Assembly: GCA_023663725.1 (NCBI GenBank)
Contig: JAMPGX010000010.1
Span: 1-64,000, forward strand
DNA length: 64,000 nucleotides
Direction: 5' to 3'
From: a bacterium
Lineage (GTDB): Bacteria; Bacillota; Clostridia; Lachnospirales; Lachnospiraceae
Shown: in pieces, positions 28,165 through 37,323 of the stretch
How positions within the stretch are numbered: the stretch's first letter is position 1
How the letters are laid out: every line of letters starts with the position of its first letter
The notes under the pieces: generated by a model
The model's input: only the letters and a program-made list of their open reading frames with translations
What the model was told of the DNA's origin: nothing
The model's database searches: none
Position numbers and translations under genes: made by a program

Positions 28165-29274
28165 TCATTTTCGTATCAATAAGGTGGGAATCCCCTGTCT
28201 GCGGCTCTCTCTGGCCTCCCGAAGCTTCTCCGTATAATCCTCCTCCGTGTAAGTCAGCACCTTCTTTTCCACACCCTGAGGCAGCGGAGCCTTCTGGTAT
28301 TGAACCGCCTCCAGGACGTCGTCTGTCACCATGGCAAAACCAATAGCCGGAGCATCCTTGCCAAACTGTCCCAGCAACGTGTCGTAGCGTCCTCCCTTGA
28401 CGATGGGCGCTCCCACACCGTAGGTAAAGGCCTTGAAAATGATCCCCGTATAATAGTGGTATTTGCTGAGCATTCCCAGATCAAAGGACACATACTCCTC
28501 CACTCCATAGAGCTTCAGGATCTCATATATGGACTCCAGACGCTGGATCGCAGCCAGAGAACGGCTATTGTGCACGGATTCTCTTGCCGTTTTCAGAGAA
28601 TCGATGGAGCCAAACAGGTCTGCCGCTTTCAGCAATGTACGATGGAAGGGCTCAGGAACCTCCCGCTGCTGCAACAATTCTTCTGCCGCAAAATAATTCT
28701 TGCCGGAGATGTACTCCCGCAACTGCTCCTCCGTCTCCACATCCAGTCCGGCCTCCTGGCATATACCCTTAAAATATTCCACCTGGCCCACACTGATCTG
28801 GAAGCGCGTAAGGCCCGTATTTTTCAAAGCCTCAATGACCAGACTGATCATCTCCGCATCCGCCTGTACGCTGTCGTCCCCGATCAGCTCCGCCCCGATT
28901 TGGGTGACTTCCTTGAGCTTGCCCTGCAGATTGGACGTATTCGTGAACGTATTGCCCAGATAACAGAACCTTATGGGTTCTTTGGCCTCCAGAAAATACT
29001 TGGCGGCGCAGCGGGCGATAGACGGTGTAAAATCAGGTCGCAGCGCCAATGTGTTTCCCTCCTTGTCAAAGAACTTGTAGAGTTCCTTGGAGGGCGTGGT
29101 GCCGATCTCTCGGGAAAACACGTCAAAATACTCAAACGTGGGCGTCTGGATGTCCTCATAACCATAGCTGGTGATGATGTCGTGGAGTTTGTTCTCCACA
29201 TACAGCTTGCCAGTATATTCTTTTCCATAGATGTCCCGCACCCCCTCGGGGGTGTGCAGCAGTCTTTTGCTCAT
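28165..29274 (-). CDS. hisZ: ATP phosphoribosyltransferase regulatory subunit HisZ
   Basis: 369 aa, a HisRS paralogue without aminoacylation activity that activates short HisG. HisRS-like motif 2 (PIRFCYLGNTFTNTSNLQG) and TPEGVRDIYG at the N terminus are seen; the anticodon-binding domain is absent, and the C-terminal extension is short. First gene of hisZ-G-D-B-I, with a strong promoter upstream. Confidence 0.93.
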   Translation of the reverse strand: MSKRLLHTPEGVRDIYGKEYTGKLYVENKLHDIITSYGYEDIQTPTFEYFDVFSREIGTTPSKELYKFFDKEGNTLALRPDFTPSIARCAAKYFLEAKEPIRFCYLGNTFTNTSNLQGKLKEVTQIGAELIGDDSVQADAEMISLVIEALKNTGLTRFQISVGQVEYFKGICQEAGLDVETEEQLREYISGKNYFAAEELLQQREVPEPFHRTLLKAADLFGSIDSLKTARESVHNSRSLAAIQRLESIYEILKLYGVEEYVSFDLGMLSKYHYYTGIIFKAFTYGVGAPIVKGGRYDTLLGQFGKDAPAIGFAMVTDDVLEAVQYQKAPLPQGVEKKVLTYTEEDYTEKLREARESRRQGIPTLLIRK

Positions 29275-29362
29275 AGGATATGTAACCTTTCCTTGATGGT
29301 ATTTTCACTTTATCACTTCACAGTGCTAATTGGGTAGCATGTGAAAGAGATTAACTTCTTGT

Positions 29363-29391
29363 AGTATACATAAATTCGGTATGTCTGTCAA
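29363..29391 (-). promoter_or_regulatory. Promoter of the hisZGDBI operon
   Basis: Minus strand TTGACA (29386-29391), 17-base spacer, TATACT (29363-29368). The ~85-base leader contains a small hairpin (29317-29326 with 29336-29345, one bulge) but no T-box or His-codon leader peptide that I can see. Confidence 0.8.
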
Positions 29392-29394
29392 GCC

Positions 29395-29949
29395 CTAAGT
29401 TTCTCCGCTCTCCTGTTCCTCCCTCTGTTGCAGATCCAACTGTAGGATATCCAGGTAGGGAACCAGTATACCGTGCTTTTTAGGCAGAAAAAATCTCTCA
29501 TCCAGCTCCTCATACCGAAAGCTTTTACGGCCGCCCTCCCTGGCCCGATTCCAGAACCGCTGCATATGCGCAAAGGGCAGATAGTAGAGCTGGTCTCTGT
29601 GCGTATAATAGATCAGAAAAAATGCCACGCCTCCCTGCTGTTCAAAGCGCTCCATGAACAGTACCTGGTGGTCATGGATATTTTGCAGAGAAAAGGTATC
29701 CACCGCGCATTCCTTGGCGTCAAAACAGACCGGAATACCCTGGACGGCCCCGATATAGTCCACAGTACTCTTCTGCTCAAAATAGGCCAGCGTAATATGT
29801 CTGGTCTGCTGGTCCATCTTGATCGGTGTGATGGGGGTGGGAATCTTCTGGATCAGCGCCAGCTTCCCCTCCGCATAGCGCTCGTTGGTGCGGTTGATCA
29901 TATCCTCCAGTGTGGAACCGCGAAGCCCACGGGAATTCCATGTTGCCAT
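29395..29949 (-). CDS. recU: Holliday junction resolvase RecU
   Basis: 184 aa. It cleaves four-way junctions in recombinational repair. WNSRGLRGSTLEDMINRTNERY, STVDYIGAVQGIPVCFDAKEC (catalytic D and D-x-K motif) and YYLPFAHM are typical of RecU. The ATG at 29949 has AGAGG 5 bases upstream; an earlier ATG at 29970 is possible. In Bacillus recU adjoins pbpF/ponA; here a pseudouridine synthase gene precedes it. Confidence 0.93.
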   Translation of the reverse strand: MATWNSRGLRGSTLEDMINRTNERYAEGKLALIQKIPTPITPIKMDQQTRHITLAYFEQKSTVDYIGAVQGIPVCFDAKECAVDTFSLQNIHDHQVLFMERFEQQGGVAFFLIYYTHRDQLYYLPFAHMQRFWNRAREGGRKSFRYEELDERFFLPKKHGILVPYLDILQLDLQQREEQESGET

Positions 29950-30028
29950 AGTTGCCTCTTTTCCGGTCATTTATAATCGCCTGATCATACCTCTTTCCTG
30001 AATCAGACGTTCCTCTTCCGTCTCATCA

Positions 30029-31192
30029 TCATATGTTATCAAGTCGTCTAAGCCCTGCCTGAACAGACCTGTAGCTATCGGGCAGCGGCGCCTGTATCGT
30101 TTTGCCGCTAAGCGGCGCCAGAGTTCCTTCGAGAACAGGGAATTCCAGCCTGTAGGCGTGAAGCAGTTGCCAGTGCAGACCAAGCCGCTGTTGCAATATA
30201 CGGTTCACCTGGACATTGCCGTATTTGCCATCTCCCACCAGAGGATGTCCTATGGATGCCAGATGAGCCCGTATCTGATGGGTCTTGCCTGTGATTAGTT
30301 CCACCTCCAGCTCTGTGAAGTAAAGGGGCTCTGCTGCACTATCCGCTGACAGGGAATAATACCGCAGTGGCTGGCAGACAGTGTCAATATATTTTCCAGG
30401 CCCCTGGCTGTTGACAGTGACCTGGTTGGTATGTGCATCCTTTTGCAGATAACCTCTTATCTGCAGATAACCCTTTATCTGCATACAGTCTGGCGTCTGT
30501 GCTCCGTTCAAGAACTGTAATGACTCCTGCGCCGCAGTCCCATGGTACTCTACGGTCAGCTTTCCTACACATATCGTCCTGTAGAATTTGCGCACACTCC
30601 GACTGCGTATCAGTTCACTCAGAGCCTGGCTGCCGGGCAGAGATTTGCCGCACAGCACCAGTCCGCTGGTATTGCGGTCCAGCCGATTACAGACCGAGGG
30701 GCGAAACAATTGTAGCTCTCTGGCGTCTATGGCGTTGGTATTCAACAGATAACCGATCATCCACTCATTGAGACTCCTATCTCCTGCTTTTGCCTGCTGG
30801 GTCAGCATGCCCGCTGGCTTGTCCAGGATCAGCACATGATCGTCTTCATAAAGTACAGATACCCCTGATAATTGACGGTATGCCTGCCGGTATATTTCGA
30901 TTCTGCTCCGGTCTCCTGGACGGTTGGGCTGTATCTGACCTTTTTTTACCTGTTCAGTTGTTCCTGGCACATATCCACCAAATTTCAGAATCGTCTCATC
31001 CGCCAGCCATAAGGTCACCTGGTCTCTTAACTTCAGAATTTCCCTGCCCTCCGCTTTTTTGCCATTCAGCATTATATTTTTTTTGCGAAGCATTTTATAA
31101 TAGAAGCTCGACGGCGCTTCGGGCAGATACTTTCCCAGAAACTTATCCAGCCGCTGTCCGGCCTGATTGGATTCAATCTCCAAGGCTACCAT
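30029..31192 (-). CDS. RluA family pseudouridine synthase (second copy)
   Basis: 387 aa. N-terminal S4 domain (RLDKFLGKYLPEAPSSFYYKMLRKKNI) and catalytic domain with CNRLDRNTSGLVLCGKS (catalytic D about 170) and TGKTHQIRAHLASIGHPLVGD. Longer than the rluD product at 2.6 kb because of an insert of about 50 residues around 235-285 that includes the repeat GYLQIRGYLQ. Ribosome binding site AAGGAGGCCAAGA. RNA target unknown. Confidence 0.88.
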   Translation of the reverse strand: MVALEIESNQAGQRLDKFLGKYLPEAPSSFYYKMLRKKNIMLNGKKAEGREILKLRDQVTLWLADETILKFGGYVPGTTEQVKKGQIQPNRPGDRSRIEIYRQAYRQLSGVSVLYEDDHVLILDKPAGMLTQQAKAGDRSLNEWMIGYLLNTNAIDARELQLFRPSVCNRLDRNTSGLVLCGKSLPGSQALSELIRSRSVRKFYRTICVGKLTVEYHGTAAQESLQFLNGAQTPDCMQIKGYLQIRGYLQKDAHTNQVTVNSQGPGKYIDTVCQPLRYYSLSADSAAEPLYFTELEVELITGKTHQIRAHLASIGHPLVGDGKYGNVQVNRILQQRLGLHWQLLHAYRLEFPVLEGTLAPLSGKTIQAPLPDSYRSVQAGLRRLDNI

Positions 31193-31214
31193 TCTTGGCC
31201 TCCTTAAGCTGTTC

Positions 31215-31820
31215 CTACAATACCACTGATTTCAGGGTTCTTGCGATGCTCTCCGCATTGTCCTGCTCTAGCTCTAATGCCTGAAGCTGCCGCAACCGTT
31301 CCTTATATTTCTCCAGATCGGTAAAAATCTTGACAGTCACATTATTGTGGCTGTCCGCCTTCAGAATGGGCTCAAGATGGGCCTGAAAATCTCTCTCAGG
31401 GAACTCCTTATTTTCGCTGTAGCCGCAGATCACATTCCCCTTTACCGCCATATGTCCCACCTCAAACGTCCTGGCATATGAAGTAAATACCATATCATAC
31501 AGGCATATCAGTTCTCCCTCGCAGGGCTCAAGCTGCCGCGCCACCTCCCTGTCAAGGCCCTTGCAGCGCAGAAACATGATCATGTTTACCGCGCTCTTGC
31601 TGGCGGGCAGACACCCAAGCACCGCCACTATGGTGAGCAGATTCAGCCTGCTTCCCGTGGTGAAAACACCCATCGCGAACAGGCTTAGCGAGATGCCAAA
31701 ATACAGTACTGTCCGCAAGATCTCATAGATTTTCTGTGTGCGGATATAGTCCCTGCTCCCCTTATAGCTCTCCGCCGAGAACAGACGGAAAATACTCCTG
31801 ATACCACTCTTTTTTTTCAT
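31215..31820 (-). CDS. Hypothetical membrane protein, 201 aa
   Basis: Basic N terminus, two membrane segments (about 36-56 and 60-80) and a ~115-residue cytoplasmic part (EGELICLYDMVFTSYARTFEVGHM; HLEPILKADSHNNVTVKIF). No family recognised. The ATG at 31820 has GAGG 8 bases upstream. It precedes the RluA-family gene by 22 bases and is probably cotranscribed with it. Confidence 0.7.
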   Translation of the reverse strand: MKKKSGIRSIFRLFSAESYKGSRDYIRTQKIYEILRTVLYFGISLSLFAMGVFTTGSRLNLLTIVAVLGCLPASKSAVNMIMFLRCKGLDREVARQLEPCEGELICLYDMVFTSYARTFEVGHMAVKGNVICGYSENKEFPERDFQAHLEPILKADSHNNVTVKIFTDLEKYKERLRQLQALELEQDNAESIARTLKSVVL

Positions 31821-31868
31821 TCGCATTTCCTCTCATTTAATGCATTACCCTCTACATACGCCTCTTTT

Positions 31869-32639
31869 TCAGCCCTTTAGCGTCCTGATCGCCGCTGTGA
31901 TAAGGGTGTGGGGTACAACCTTGCACAGAACTTCAAATGCCTGTATGGGCAGACTGCAGACGGAGCGCGCCCGCTTTTGACAGGCATCCCGCAGTGCCTT
32001 AGTCACCACCCTCTCCGGCGTCACCAGCGTCAGCTTTTTGACAGACAGGGTGCTTCCGTGCCGCTCCGCGATCGCAAAGAATGGCGTATCCACCGGACCG
32101 GGACATACGCTGGTCACATAGATTTCCCGCTTTTTCAGCTCTTCGCGCAGCGCCAGAGAAAAGCTGTCCACATAGGCCTTGGTAGCCGCATAGACCGCGA
32201 ACCCCGGCTGGGCCACAAAGGAGGCGCTGGAGGCCATCTGAATGATGCGGGCGCCCCTGCTCATATAGGGCAGACAGCAGCGGGTGACTGCGGTGAGCGC
32301 CTCACAGTTGAGACGCACCATGCCGGTCTGTTCCTGAAGCTTTAACTCCGCCACATCTCCGATCATACCGTATCCGGCGCTGTTTACCAGCATTCTGATA
32401 TGGCAGCGCTGCTCCAGCAGCATATCCCGCAGCCGGTCAATCTGGGCCGGAACGGTGATATCCATGGATAATATACGGATATTGTTGCGCAACTGCCCCG
32501 CCAACATCTTCAGCTTCTGCCTGTCTCTGGCGATCAGCCATATCTCATCCGTCTTGCGCAAATGCGCGTCGATCTGCAGAGCGAACTCCATGCCGATACC
32601 CGAGGAAGCCCCTGTAATAATTACAATATTTTTCGCCAT
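31869..32639 (-). CDS. SDR family oxidoreductase
   Basis: 256 aa. Rossmann NAD(P) motif TGASSGIGMEFA (8-19), LVNSAGYG, and the active-site YAATKAY (Y-x3-K, about 155-161) with upstream serine (MASSASF). The C-terminal half fits the DltE/YqjQ-like subgroup. Substrate unknown. It stands alone; the 32640-32893 gap after it holds a large palindromic element. Confidence 0.85.
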   Translation of the reverse strand: MAKNIVIITGASSGIGMEFALQIDAHLRKTDEIWLIARDRQKLKMLAGQLRNNIRILSMDITVPAQIDRLRDMLLEQRCHIRMLVNSAGYGMIGDVAELKLQEQTGMVRLNCEALTAVTRCCLPYMSRGARIIQMASSASFVAQPGFAVYAATKAYVDSFSLALREELKKREIYVTSVCPGPVDTPFFAIAERHGSTLSVKKLTLVTPERVVTKALRDACQKRARSVCSLPIQAFEVLCKVVPHTLITAAIRTLKG

Positions 32640-32704
32640 AATCCGTTTCCCTTTCCTGATTCTTATTTTTTGGTATTTTCAAAACTGTTTTTTGTCAGTA
32701 CCGA

Positions 32705-32854
32705 ATTGTGTATATTGTATATTCCATAAGCAGCGCTCTTTCGAGCCGTCGGTACTTAGCGAGGTCTGCCGAATTTATTCGGCACGAGCTTAGTACCATT
32801 ACGGTGAGAACGAAGCGAGAGCGTGCCTGCGTTGGAGTATACAATGTACACAAT
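32705..32854. repeat. Structured dispersed repeat, copy A
   Basis: 150 bases. Outer arms of 22 bp (32705-32726 with 32833-32854, two G-U type pairs) enclose a core with CCGTCGGTACTTAGCG (32746-32761), a local hairpin (TGCCGAAT/ATTCGGCA), a returning arm GTACC...ACGG that can pair with CCGT and GGTAC, and AGCGAGAGCGTGCC (32814-32827). The same core occurs at 59.8 kb inside arms of different sequence. No coding potential or T tract; it lies between the SDR gene and the ygiQ stop. Confidence 0.85.
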
Positions 32855-32893
32855 GACACTCGCAAAGTAACTAAGTTTCGCAAACGCCTATTC

Positions 32894-34825
32894 TTACTTT
32901 TTCTTGTGGATATTGCGGATCGTCTTCTTTTTCCTTTCCTGCTTCGGTTTCACGCCGTTCACAGGCCGAGCCGTCCCAGCTTTTGGATTCTCCGTCCGCC
33001 TTGGACGGATCAGGCACTTCCTGTCATAGCCGATCAGATCCGTCCGCCCCGCCTTAATCAACGCCTCATACACCAGCTCATAGTTCCTGGGATTGCGATA
33101 CTGGATCAACGCCCGCTGCATGGCCTTTTCGTGGGGATCGCGGCACACATACACAGGCTTTAGCTCCGCCGTCTGGCCCCTTTGAGGGTCATAGCCTCTG
33201 GGGTCCAGTCCCGTGTAATACATGACTGTGGATACAGTGGAGGGCGTGGGATAAAAATCCTGTACCTGCTCCGGCATATACCCCAGATCCCGCAGGTATT
33301 CCGCCAGTTCTATGGCCTCCTTCAAGGTGGAGCCCGGGTGGGAGGACATCAGATAAGGCACCAGAAATTGCTTCCTGCCAAGCTCCTGATTCAGCCTTTT
33401 GTACTTGGCCACAAAGCGCTCATATACGGCGTTTTCCGGCTTGCCCATCCGCCGCAGCACCTTGTCGGAGATGTGCTCCGGCGCCACCTTTAACTGACCG
33501 CTGATATGATGCTCCACCAACTCTCGGAAAAAGGTGTCGTCCGCATCGGCCATCAGATAATCAAAGCGGATTCCGGAACGCACGAAGACCTTTTTCACCC
33601 CGTCGAGGCTGCGGAGCTTTCGCAGCAGCTCCAGATAGTCGCTGTGATCTACCAGGAGATTGGGGCAGGGACTTGGAGAGAGACACTGCCTCTGCTGACA
33701 TACCCCCTGCGTCAGTTGCTTTTGACAGGAGGGATGCCGGAAATTGGCAGTGGGTCCGCCCACATCATGAATATATCCCTTGAAATCCGGCTCTCCGGTC
33801 AAAAGCCTTGCCTCCTCGATGATGGATTCATGGCTTCTGACCTGTACGGTTCTTCCCTGGTGAAAGGTGAGCGCACAGAAGCTACAGCCCCCAAAGCACC
33901 CTCTGTTGCTGATCAGGGAGAATTTGATCTCCGCAATGGCCGGCACTCCGCCCGCCTCCTCGTAGGAGGGATGATAGGTGCGGGCATAGGGCAGCGCGTA
34001 CACGTCATCCATCTCCTGCGTCGTCAGAGGCGGCTGGGGAGGATTCTGCACCACGAAGCTGCCGCCGGGATAAGACTCGACCAGAATTTGTCCATTGATA
34101 AAATCTGTATTCTGATATTGTATGCCAAAGCTGCGCGCATATGCAGTCTTATCGGCCTTCATCTCCTCGAAGGTGGGGAGCAGGATGGCGTCGGTGAGCC
34201 CGCTGATGTCTTTGGTCTTATACACGGTTCCGTTGATAAAGGTGATATCTCTCACCGCGATGCCGCTGTCTAAGGCATCTGCGATCTCCACTATGGATTT
34301 CTCTCCCATGCCGTAGGAGATCAGATCAGCCTGGCTGTCCAACAGGATGGAGCGCTTAAAGCTGTCTGTCCAATAATCGTAGTGCGCCATGCGCCGCAGA
34401 CTGGCCTCGATCCCTCCGATGATGATGGGGACATCCCGATAGCTCCTGCGGATCAGGTTGCCATAGACCACCGTGGCGTGATCCGGACGTCTTCCAATGA
34501 CTCCGCCAGGCGTGTAGGCATCCGCGCTTCGCCTTTTCTTCGACACAGAGTAATGATTCACACAGCTGTCCATATTGCCTGCGGAGATCAGAAAGGCCAG
34601 CCTGGGCCGGCCCAGAATACGGATGCTGTCCTCCGATTTCCAATCGGGCTGGGAGATGATGCCCACAGTATACCCATGCGCCTCCAGCACTCTGCTGATG
34701 ATGGCATGTCCAAAAGAGGGATGGTCCACATAAGCATCCCCGATTACATAGACGAAGTCCAGCTGGTCAATCCCTCGATCCTCCATATCCTGTCTGCAGA
34801 TCGGTAAAAAGGTCTCACTCCACAT
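32894..34825 (-). CDS. ygiQ: YgiQ family radical SAM protein
   Basis: 643 aa. The cluster-binding C-x3-C-x2-C is [16 protein letters not shown] (about 310), after an N-terminal UPF0313 region ([19 protein letters not shown]). [19 protein letters not shown] and [19 protein letters not shown] are typical. Function is unknown. The ATG at 34825 follows GGGGAGACAAAGC and overlaps the HAD gene by 11 bases, so the RsuA, HAD and YgiQ genes are coupled. Confidence 0.9.
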   Translation of the reverse strand: MWSETFLPICRQDMEDRGIDQLDFVYVIGDAYVDHPSFGHAIISRVLEAHGYTVGIISQPDWKSEDSIRILGRPRLAFLISAGNMDSCVNHYSVSKKRRSADAYTPGGVIGRRPDHATVVYGNLIRRSYRDVPIIIGGIEASLRRMAHYDYWTDSFKRSILLDSQADLISYGMGEKSIVEIADALDSGIAVRDITFINGTVYKTKDISGLTDAILLPTFEEMKADKTAYARSFGIQYQNTDFINGQILVESYPGGSFVVQNPPQPPLTTQEMDDVYALPYARTYHPSYEEAGGVPAIAEIKFSLISNRGCFGGCSFCALTFHQGRTVQVRSHESIIEEARLLTGEPDFKGYIHDVGGPTANFRHPSCQKQLTQGVCQQRQCLSPSPCPNLLVDHSDYLELLRKLRSLDGVKKVFVRSGIRFDYLMADADDTFFRELVEHHISGQLKVAPEHISDKVLRRMGKPENAVYERFVAKYKRLNQELGRKQFLVPYLMSSHPGSTLKEAIELAEYLRDLGYMPEQVQDFYPTPSTVSTVMYYTGLDPRGYDPQRGQTAELKPVYVCRDPHEKAMQRALIQYRNPRNYELVYEALIKAGRTDLIGYDRKCLIRPRRTENPKAGTARPVNGVKPKQERKKKTIRNIHKKK

Positions 34826-35516
34826 GCTTTGTCTCCCCACATTCCTGCGGCAGCAATGTCCTGTAATCGGTGATATACAGGTCTGCCAGCTCCCGCTTCT
34901 GCTCCTCCAGATGCTTGGAATATTCGTCCTCCACCGCTGCCACTGTCATACCCGCATTCCGGCCGGACAGGATGCCGGGAATCACATCCTCAAACACCAG
35001 ACATTCCTCCGGCCGCACATCCAACCGCCTGGCCGCCTCCAGATAGATATCCGGCGAAGGCTTGCCGTGAGCTACATCACAGCCGGTAATGATGGTGTCA
35101 AATAGGTCTGCCAGGCCATGAACTCCGACTACCGCCTCCACAAGCTCCCGCGAATTGCTGGTAGCTATGGCCATCTTCACTCCCCTCCCACAGTGGTATG
35201 CCAGAAACTCTCTGACGCCGGACTTCAGCTTGACTTCATGCAGGTATTTGTCCCATGCCATGCGGTTCCAGTCCGCCTTCATCTGCTCGAGTGAATCAGG
35301 GATGGAAAAGCGTTCCTTAAAATACTGCGCGGTCTCTGTAAAGCTCATCCCCTCGATACTGTTCTGGAGATCTGCCGGCAATTCCAGCCCGAAGCGCCCC
35401 AGATACTTGATATCAATATCTCTCCATATCCACATGGAATCCACTAAAGTGCCGTCCAGATCGAAGAGAAATGCCTGTTTGTCCTGTATCGCATCTCGCA
35501 ATTTATCTTGCATCAT
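34815..35516 (-). CDS. HAD superfamily phosphatase (beta-phosphoglucomutase-like)
   Basis: 233 aa. Motif [15 protein letters not shown] (D19/D21), a helical cap, motif II IATSNS, and motif [18 protein letters not shown]. Members act on sugar phosphates or nucleotides; the substrate cannot be read from sequence. Its start overlaps the end of the rsuA-like gene by 14 bases. Confidence 0.85.
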   Translation of the reverse strand: MMQDKLRDAIQDKQAFLFDLDGTLVDSMWIWRDIDIKYLGRFGLELPADLQNSIEGMSFTETAQYFKERFSIPDSLEQMKADWNRMAWDKYLHEVKLKSGVREFLAYHCGRGVKMAIATSNSRELVEAVVGVHGLADLFDTIITGCDVAHGKPSPDIYLEAARRLDVRPEECLVFEDVIPGILSGRNAGMTVAAVEDEYSKHLEEQKRELADLYITDYRTLLPQECGETKHVE

Positions 35517-36210
35517 GTCGTAAGCTCTCCTGTTCCTCCGGCGTCAGGGCTCGGAATTCACCGGCTTTCATGTCTTCGGGAAGCGCAAGACTCCCCATGG
35601 ACAGGCGCTTTAGATAGAGCACCCTGTTGCCCACGGCCTGCAGCATGCGCTTTACCTGATGATAGCGCCCCTCCTGAATGGTGAGCAGCAATTCTCCTGT
35701 CTCATTGAGGAGGGCTTTTGCAGGCAGGGTGGGCCTGTCATCCCCGATATCCACACCCTTCTCCAGAGCATGCAGCTCCTCCATAGTCAAGGGCCTCTGT
35801 GTGCGCACCAGATAGCATTTGTCCACATGTCGTCTGGGCGATAGGAGCCGGTGCGCCAATTCTCCGTCGTTGGTCAGGAGGAGCAGCCCCTCGGTATCCT
35901 TATCCAGTCTTCCCACCGGAGATAGATGAGCGGTGTTCACACCGGTGAGCAGATCGAGCACCGTCTTCTCCCGCGCATCCTCGGTGGCCGTGACGACCCC
36001 CTGAGGCTTATAGAGCAGATAATAACGAAAACGGGCATATTCCACCGACTGACCGTCCAGGAGAAGCTGATCCTGCCCCTCCTGTATCTTCTGCTCCGGC
36101 TTTCGACAGATTTGTCCGTTTACCGTAACCCGTCCCTGGCGTATATATTCCTTCACCTCACTGCGGGTCCCGATTCCGGCATCCGCCAACAGCTTATCCA
36201 ATCTCAACAT
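35503..36210 (-). CDS. RsuA/RluB-type pseudouridine synthase
   Basis: 235 aa. N-terminal S4 domain (MLRLDKLLADAGIGTRSEVKEY) and catalytic domain with PVGRLDKDTEGLLLLTNDG (catalytic D in GRLDKDT) and EGRYHQVKRMLQAVGNRV. Family members modify U516 of 16S or sites in 23S rRNA. The ATG at 36210 matches the family N terminus; an open extension to 36306 does not. Confidence 0.9.
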   Translation of the reverse strand: MLRLDKLLADAGIGTRSEVKEYIRQGRVTVNGQICRKPEQKIQEGQDQLLLDGQSVEYARFRYYLLYKPQGVVTATEDAREKTVLDLLTGVNTAHLSPVGRLDKDTEGLLLLTNDGELAHRLLSPRRHVDKCYLVRTQRPLTMEELHALEKGVDIGDDRPTLPAKALLNETGELLLTIQEGRYHQVKRMLQAVGNRVLYLKRLSMGSLALPEDMKAGEFRALTPEEQESLRHDAR

Positions 36211-36334
36211 CGTATCTATACTTCCCCTGTCTCCTTCCCTGGTCGCAATATTGTGTTCCTCAGAATGATAGAACATCATATCCCAACATATACTTTTATC
36301 AATCATCTATATTTTTGAGGGAAAGAATTCTCAT

Positions 36335-37300
36335 ATGCTATATACTCTGTGTTTCCTGCTCCTGTTTCTCATGATTCTGACCCATTCTCAGGAGGCCGCC
36401 TCCTACGCGGCGGAGGGCTTTCTGTTATGGTATTCCAAGATGATCCCATCTCTGCTCCCCTTCATGATTCTGTCGGGCCTGATGATTCGCATGGGATTGT
36501 CGCGTCAGCTTGGCAAATGGTTTCAGCCCATTCTGCGCCCTCTGCTGAAATGTAGCTCGGAGGTAAACTATGGGGTGCTGATGGGATTCCTGTGCGGCTT
36601 TCCCATGGGGGCAAGGGTTGCGGCCCAGCTATATCAGGAAAACCGAATCAATCGGGATGAAGCTCGCTTTCTGTTGGCCTTTTGCAACAATATCGGACCC
36701 GTGTATTTCTGTAGCTTTGTACTGCCCCTGTTGAGGCGCAGATTGACGCTCCCCTATCTGCTGGGCATGTATGGAATGCCTCTTCTCTATGGCATGCTCC
36801 TGCGCAGAACCCTGTTCAAAAATCTGACGGGAAATATGCTGCCGCTCCCTTCCGCTGATCATTCCCTCCAGGCGGCTTCCCTGAGCGCAGCAGCCGCTCC
36901 AAAGCCAGCCGGTGGAAGACGCTTTTCCGATCTGCTGCTGCATCTGGATGACGCCGTACAGACCGGACTGAAGAGCATCATCAGCCTGTGTGGATATATG
37001 ATTCTTTTCAATCTGCTGATTCTGGTTCCCCAGCTCCTGATGCCCTCGCTCAGCAACTGGCTCGCTCCTCTGTTCGAGATCACGGGGGGACTGAACCAGC
37101 TTGGGCAGCGCTGTCCGCTGTACTCCCTGCTGCTCCTCCCCTTCGGCGGTCTCTCCTGCATCGCCCAGACCTATGGCATGATCCATGAGACAGATCTGCC
37201 TCTGGGGGAATATGTGATACATAAACTCATTCTGACTGCAATGACCGGCCTGTATTATCTGATCTGGCGCATTCTGGCCCCGCAGTGCTTCCTGCTGTGA
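36335..37300 (+). CDS. YlbJ-type membrane protein (sporulation-associated family)
   Basis: 321 aa with about seven membrane segments. FLLWYSKMIPSLLPFMILSGLM, GFLCGFPMGARVAAQLY and FCNNIGPVYFCSFVLP match the nucleoside-recognition/YlbJ family; ylbJ lies near coaD and rsmD in Bacillus, as here (3 kb away). YlbJ is required for spore formation there; that this strain sporulates is inference. Transcribed opposite to its neighbours. Confidence 0.8.
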   Translation: MLYTLCFLLLFLMILTHSQEAASYAAEGFLLWYSKMIPSLLPFMILSGLMIRMGLSRQLGKWFQPILRPLLKCSSEVNYGVLMGFLCGFPMGARVAAQLYQENRINRDEARFLLAFCNNIGPVYFCSFVLPLLRRRLTLPYLLGMYGMPLLYGMLLRRTLFKNLTGNMLPLPSADHSLQAASLSAAAAPKPAGGRRFSDLLLHLDDAVQTGLKSIISLCGYMILFNLLILVPQLLMPSLSNWLAPLFEITGGLNQLGQRCPLYSLLLLPFGGLSCIAQTYGMIHETDLPLGEYVIHKLILTAMTGLYYLIWRILAPQCFLL

Positions 37301-37323
37301 GCCGATTGCTCCCCTCTGTCGTC

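Noticed and set aside
29275-29362. T-box or His leader peptide ahead of hisZ
   Set aside because: No run of His codons and no T-box specifier/antiterminator elements; only one small hairpin in about 85 bases.
32708-33163. 151-codon open frame on the + strand across the repeat and the ygiQ 3' end
   Set aside because: It is antisense to ygiQ, runs through the palindromic repeat and lacks any family pattern.
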